From assembly GCA_038232935.1 (NCBI GenBank), contig JBBSMX010000004.1:3081-67080 (forward strand): 64,000 nt of DNA, written 5' to 3'. The stretch's first letter is position 1, and the number at the start of each line of letters is the position of its first letter. Under the pieces are notes generated by a model. The model did not search any database. It worked only from the letters and a program-made list of their open reading frames with translations, and was not told the origin of the DNA. Source of the DNA: JBBSMX01 sp038232935 (GTDB lineage Bacteria; Bacteroidota; Rhodothermia; Rhodothermales; JANQRZ01). A program made the translations under genes and the position numbers. Positions 63,410-64,000 of this stretch are shown piece after piece.

Positions 63410-64000
63410 TCAGAACTGCACGCCGAAGCCGAAGGCGGGTGTCCAGCCCAGCACCTCGTGCCGCTCGGCCGCCACGTCCGCCCGCAGAACCCCGACGGCC
63501 ACGCCGACGCCGGTGCTGAAGCGGACGGGTTCCGTCGTGAACCCGGCGCGGAGGGAGAGCACGTCCACCGGCTGCACCTCCAGTCCGCCCCGGAAAGAGA
63601 TGGGGAAGTCCACGTCTTTGTCCACGCTGAGCAGCACGAGGGCCTGCTCGACGGGCCGGTACGCGAGCCCCGCCTCTAAGCCGGAGCTGAGCGGGTCGAA
63701 CTCGGTGAGCTCGGGGCGGTTGAGGTTGTAGGCGTGGAAGCCGAAGTCGAGGCCGGGCAGCACCTCCATCATCGCCCCGAGCGAGAGGCCGAGCGCACCG
63801 CCCGACCCGAACTCGGTGATCGAGACGGACGTGTAACCGAGGGCGAGGCCGACGTGGACGCTCCGTGAGGCGGAGACGGCAAAGGCCCGTGCGTAGCCTA
63901 GCCCGAAGTGGGTCTCGCGGAAGTCCTCGAAGCCGTACGTCCGCGCCGTCGTAGCGAAGGTGCCGTAGGGCGTAGGCTCGGCGTAGGCGACGGCGCCGAC
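63410..64000 (-). CDS. Outer-membrane beta-barrel protein (5' truncated by window)
   Basis: The last 196 codons of a gene that runs off the window. The open frame continues to base 64000 without a start being required at 63772. It is beta-rich with Gly-rich strand turns (ARSVHVGLALGY-like, SGGALGLSLGA) and ends GFGVQF, with a terminal Phe. It lies 99 bases before the HHH barrel gene in the same direction. A PorV-like or general barrel identity is possible; there is too little to decide. The gap between the two is pyrimidine-rich on the + strand, with no clear signal. Confidence 0.7.
   Translation of the reverse strand, partial: VGAVAYAEPTPYGTFATTARTYGFEDFRETHFGLGYARAFAVSASRSVHVGLALGYTSVSITEFGSGGALGLSLGAMMEVLPGLDFGFHAYNLNRPELTEFDPLSSGLEAGLAYRPVEQALVLLSVDKDVDFPISFRGGLEVQPVDVLSLRAGFTTEPVRFSTGVGVAVGVLRADVAAERHEVLGWTPAFGFGVQF

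Overview
The window is GC-rich and densely coded. It looks like a chromosomal segment of a Bacteroidota/Rhodothermota-type bacterium, perhaps near Rubricoccaceae or Salinibacteraceae. That placement is an inference: seven proteins end in a type IX secretion (T9SS) type A C-terminal sorting domain (a YPNP core, YDxLGR, then GxYxLR...LR at the very C-terminus), several proteins look like outer-membrane beta-barrels ending in Phe, and Shine-Dalgarno sites are often absent. No rRNA, tRNA, CRISPR array or IS transposase was recognised.

Region 1 (1-35 kb, + strand) is a large type VI secretion (T6SS) locus of the subtype i kind, with membrane-complex genes. Its order is tssK (partial), tssL, tssM, tagF, tssA, tssB, tssC, hcp, tssE, tssF, tssG, tssH/clpV, a first vgrG and a PAAR tip gene. 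A second, tightly packed module follows: a second vgrG, an RHS/YD-repeat protein, a pentapeptide-repeat protein, a DUF2169 protein and a protein that fuses a TssB-like half to a TssC-like half. Next comes a phospho-signalling group: an FHA protein fused to a lytic transglycosylase, a PP2C phosphatase and a PEGA-bearing Ser/Thr kinase. No tssJ is visible.

Region 2 (35-40.3 kb, + strand) holds two CsgG-like/TPR envelope proteins (one a lipoprotein), a T9SS-sorted protein and a beta-barrel. It ends at a perfect 15-bp-stem terminator. These genes may supply envelope parts of the T6SS, but only position suggests it.

Region 3 (40.4-48.6 kb, + strand) is a stress and redox area. It has a universal stress protein; a four-gene operon (receiver-glutaredoxin-like-thioredoxin reductase-like fusion, Kef-type antiporter with a fused glutaredoxin domain, UBP-type zinc finger, cyclic-nucleotide-domain histidine kinase); a ferritin-like DUF892 protein; and a short-chain dehydrogenase.

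Region 4 (48.6-61.1 kb) is an accessory area of T9SS-exported proteins in two blocks of opposite orientation. The + block has a frameshifted M43-like metalloprotease whose signal peptide contains a (CT)8 tract, a BNR-type protein and a small secreted protein. The - block has a subtilisin-like protease and two tandem paralogues. Each block is bounded by directly repeated copies of the 3' end of one outer-membrane gene, whose intact copy lies at 61.1-63.3 kb. Region 5 (61.1-64 kb, - strand) is that helix-hairpin-helix beta-barrel gene and a partial beta-barrel gene running off the window.

The most notable points are the TssB-TssC fusion inside a second spike module, the FHA-transglycosylase fusion, the likely phase-variable exported protease, and the repeat-bounded T9SS cargo cassettes.
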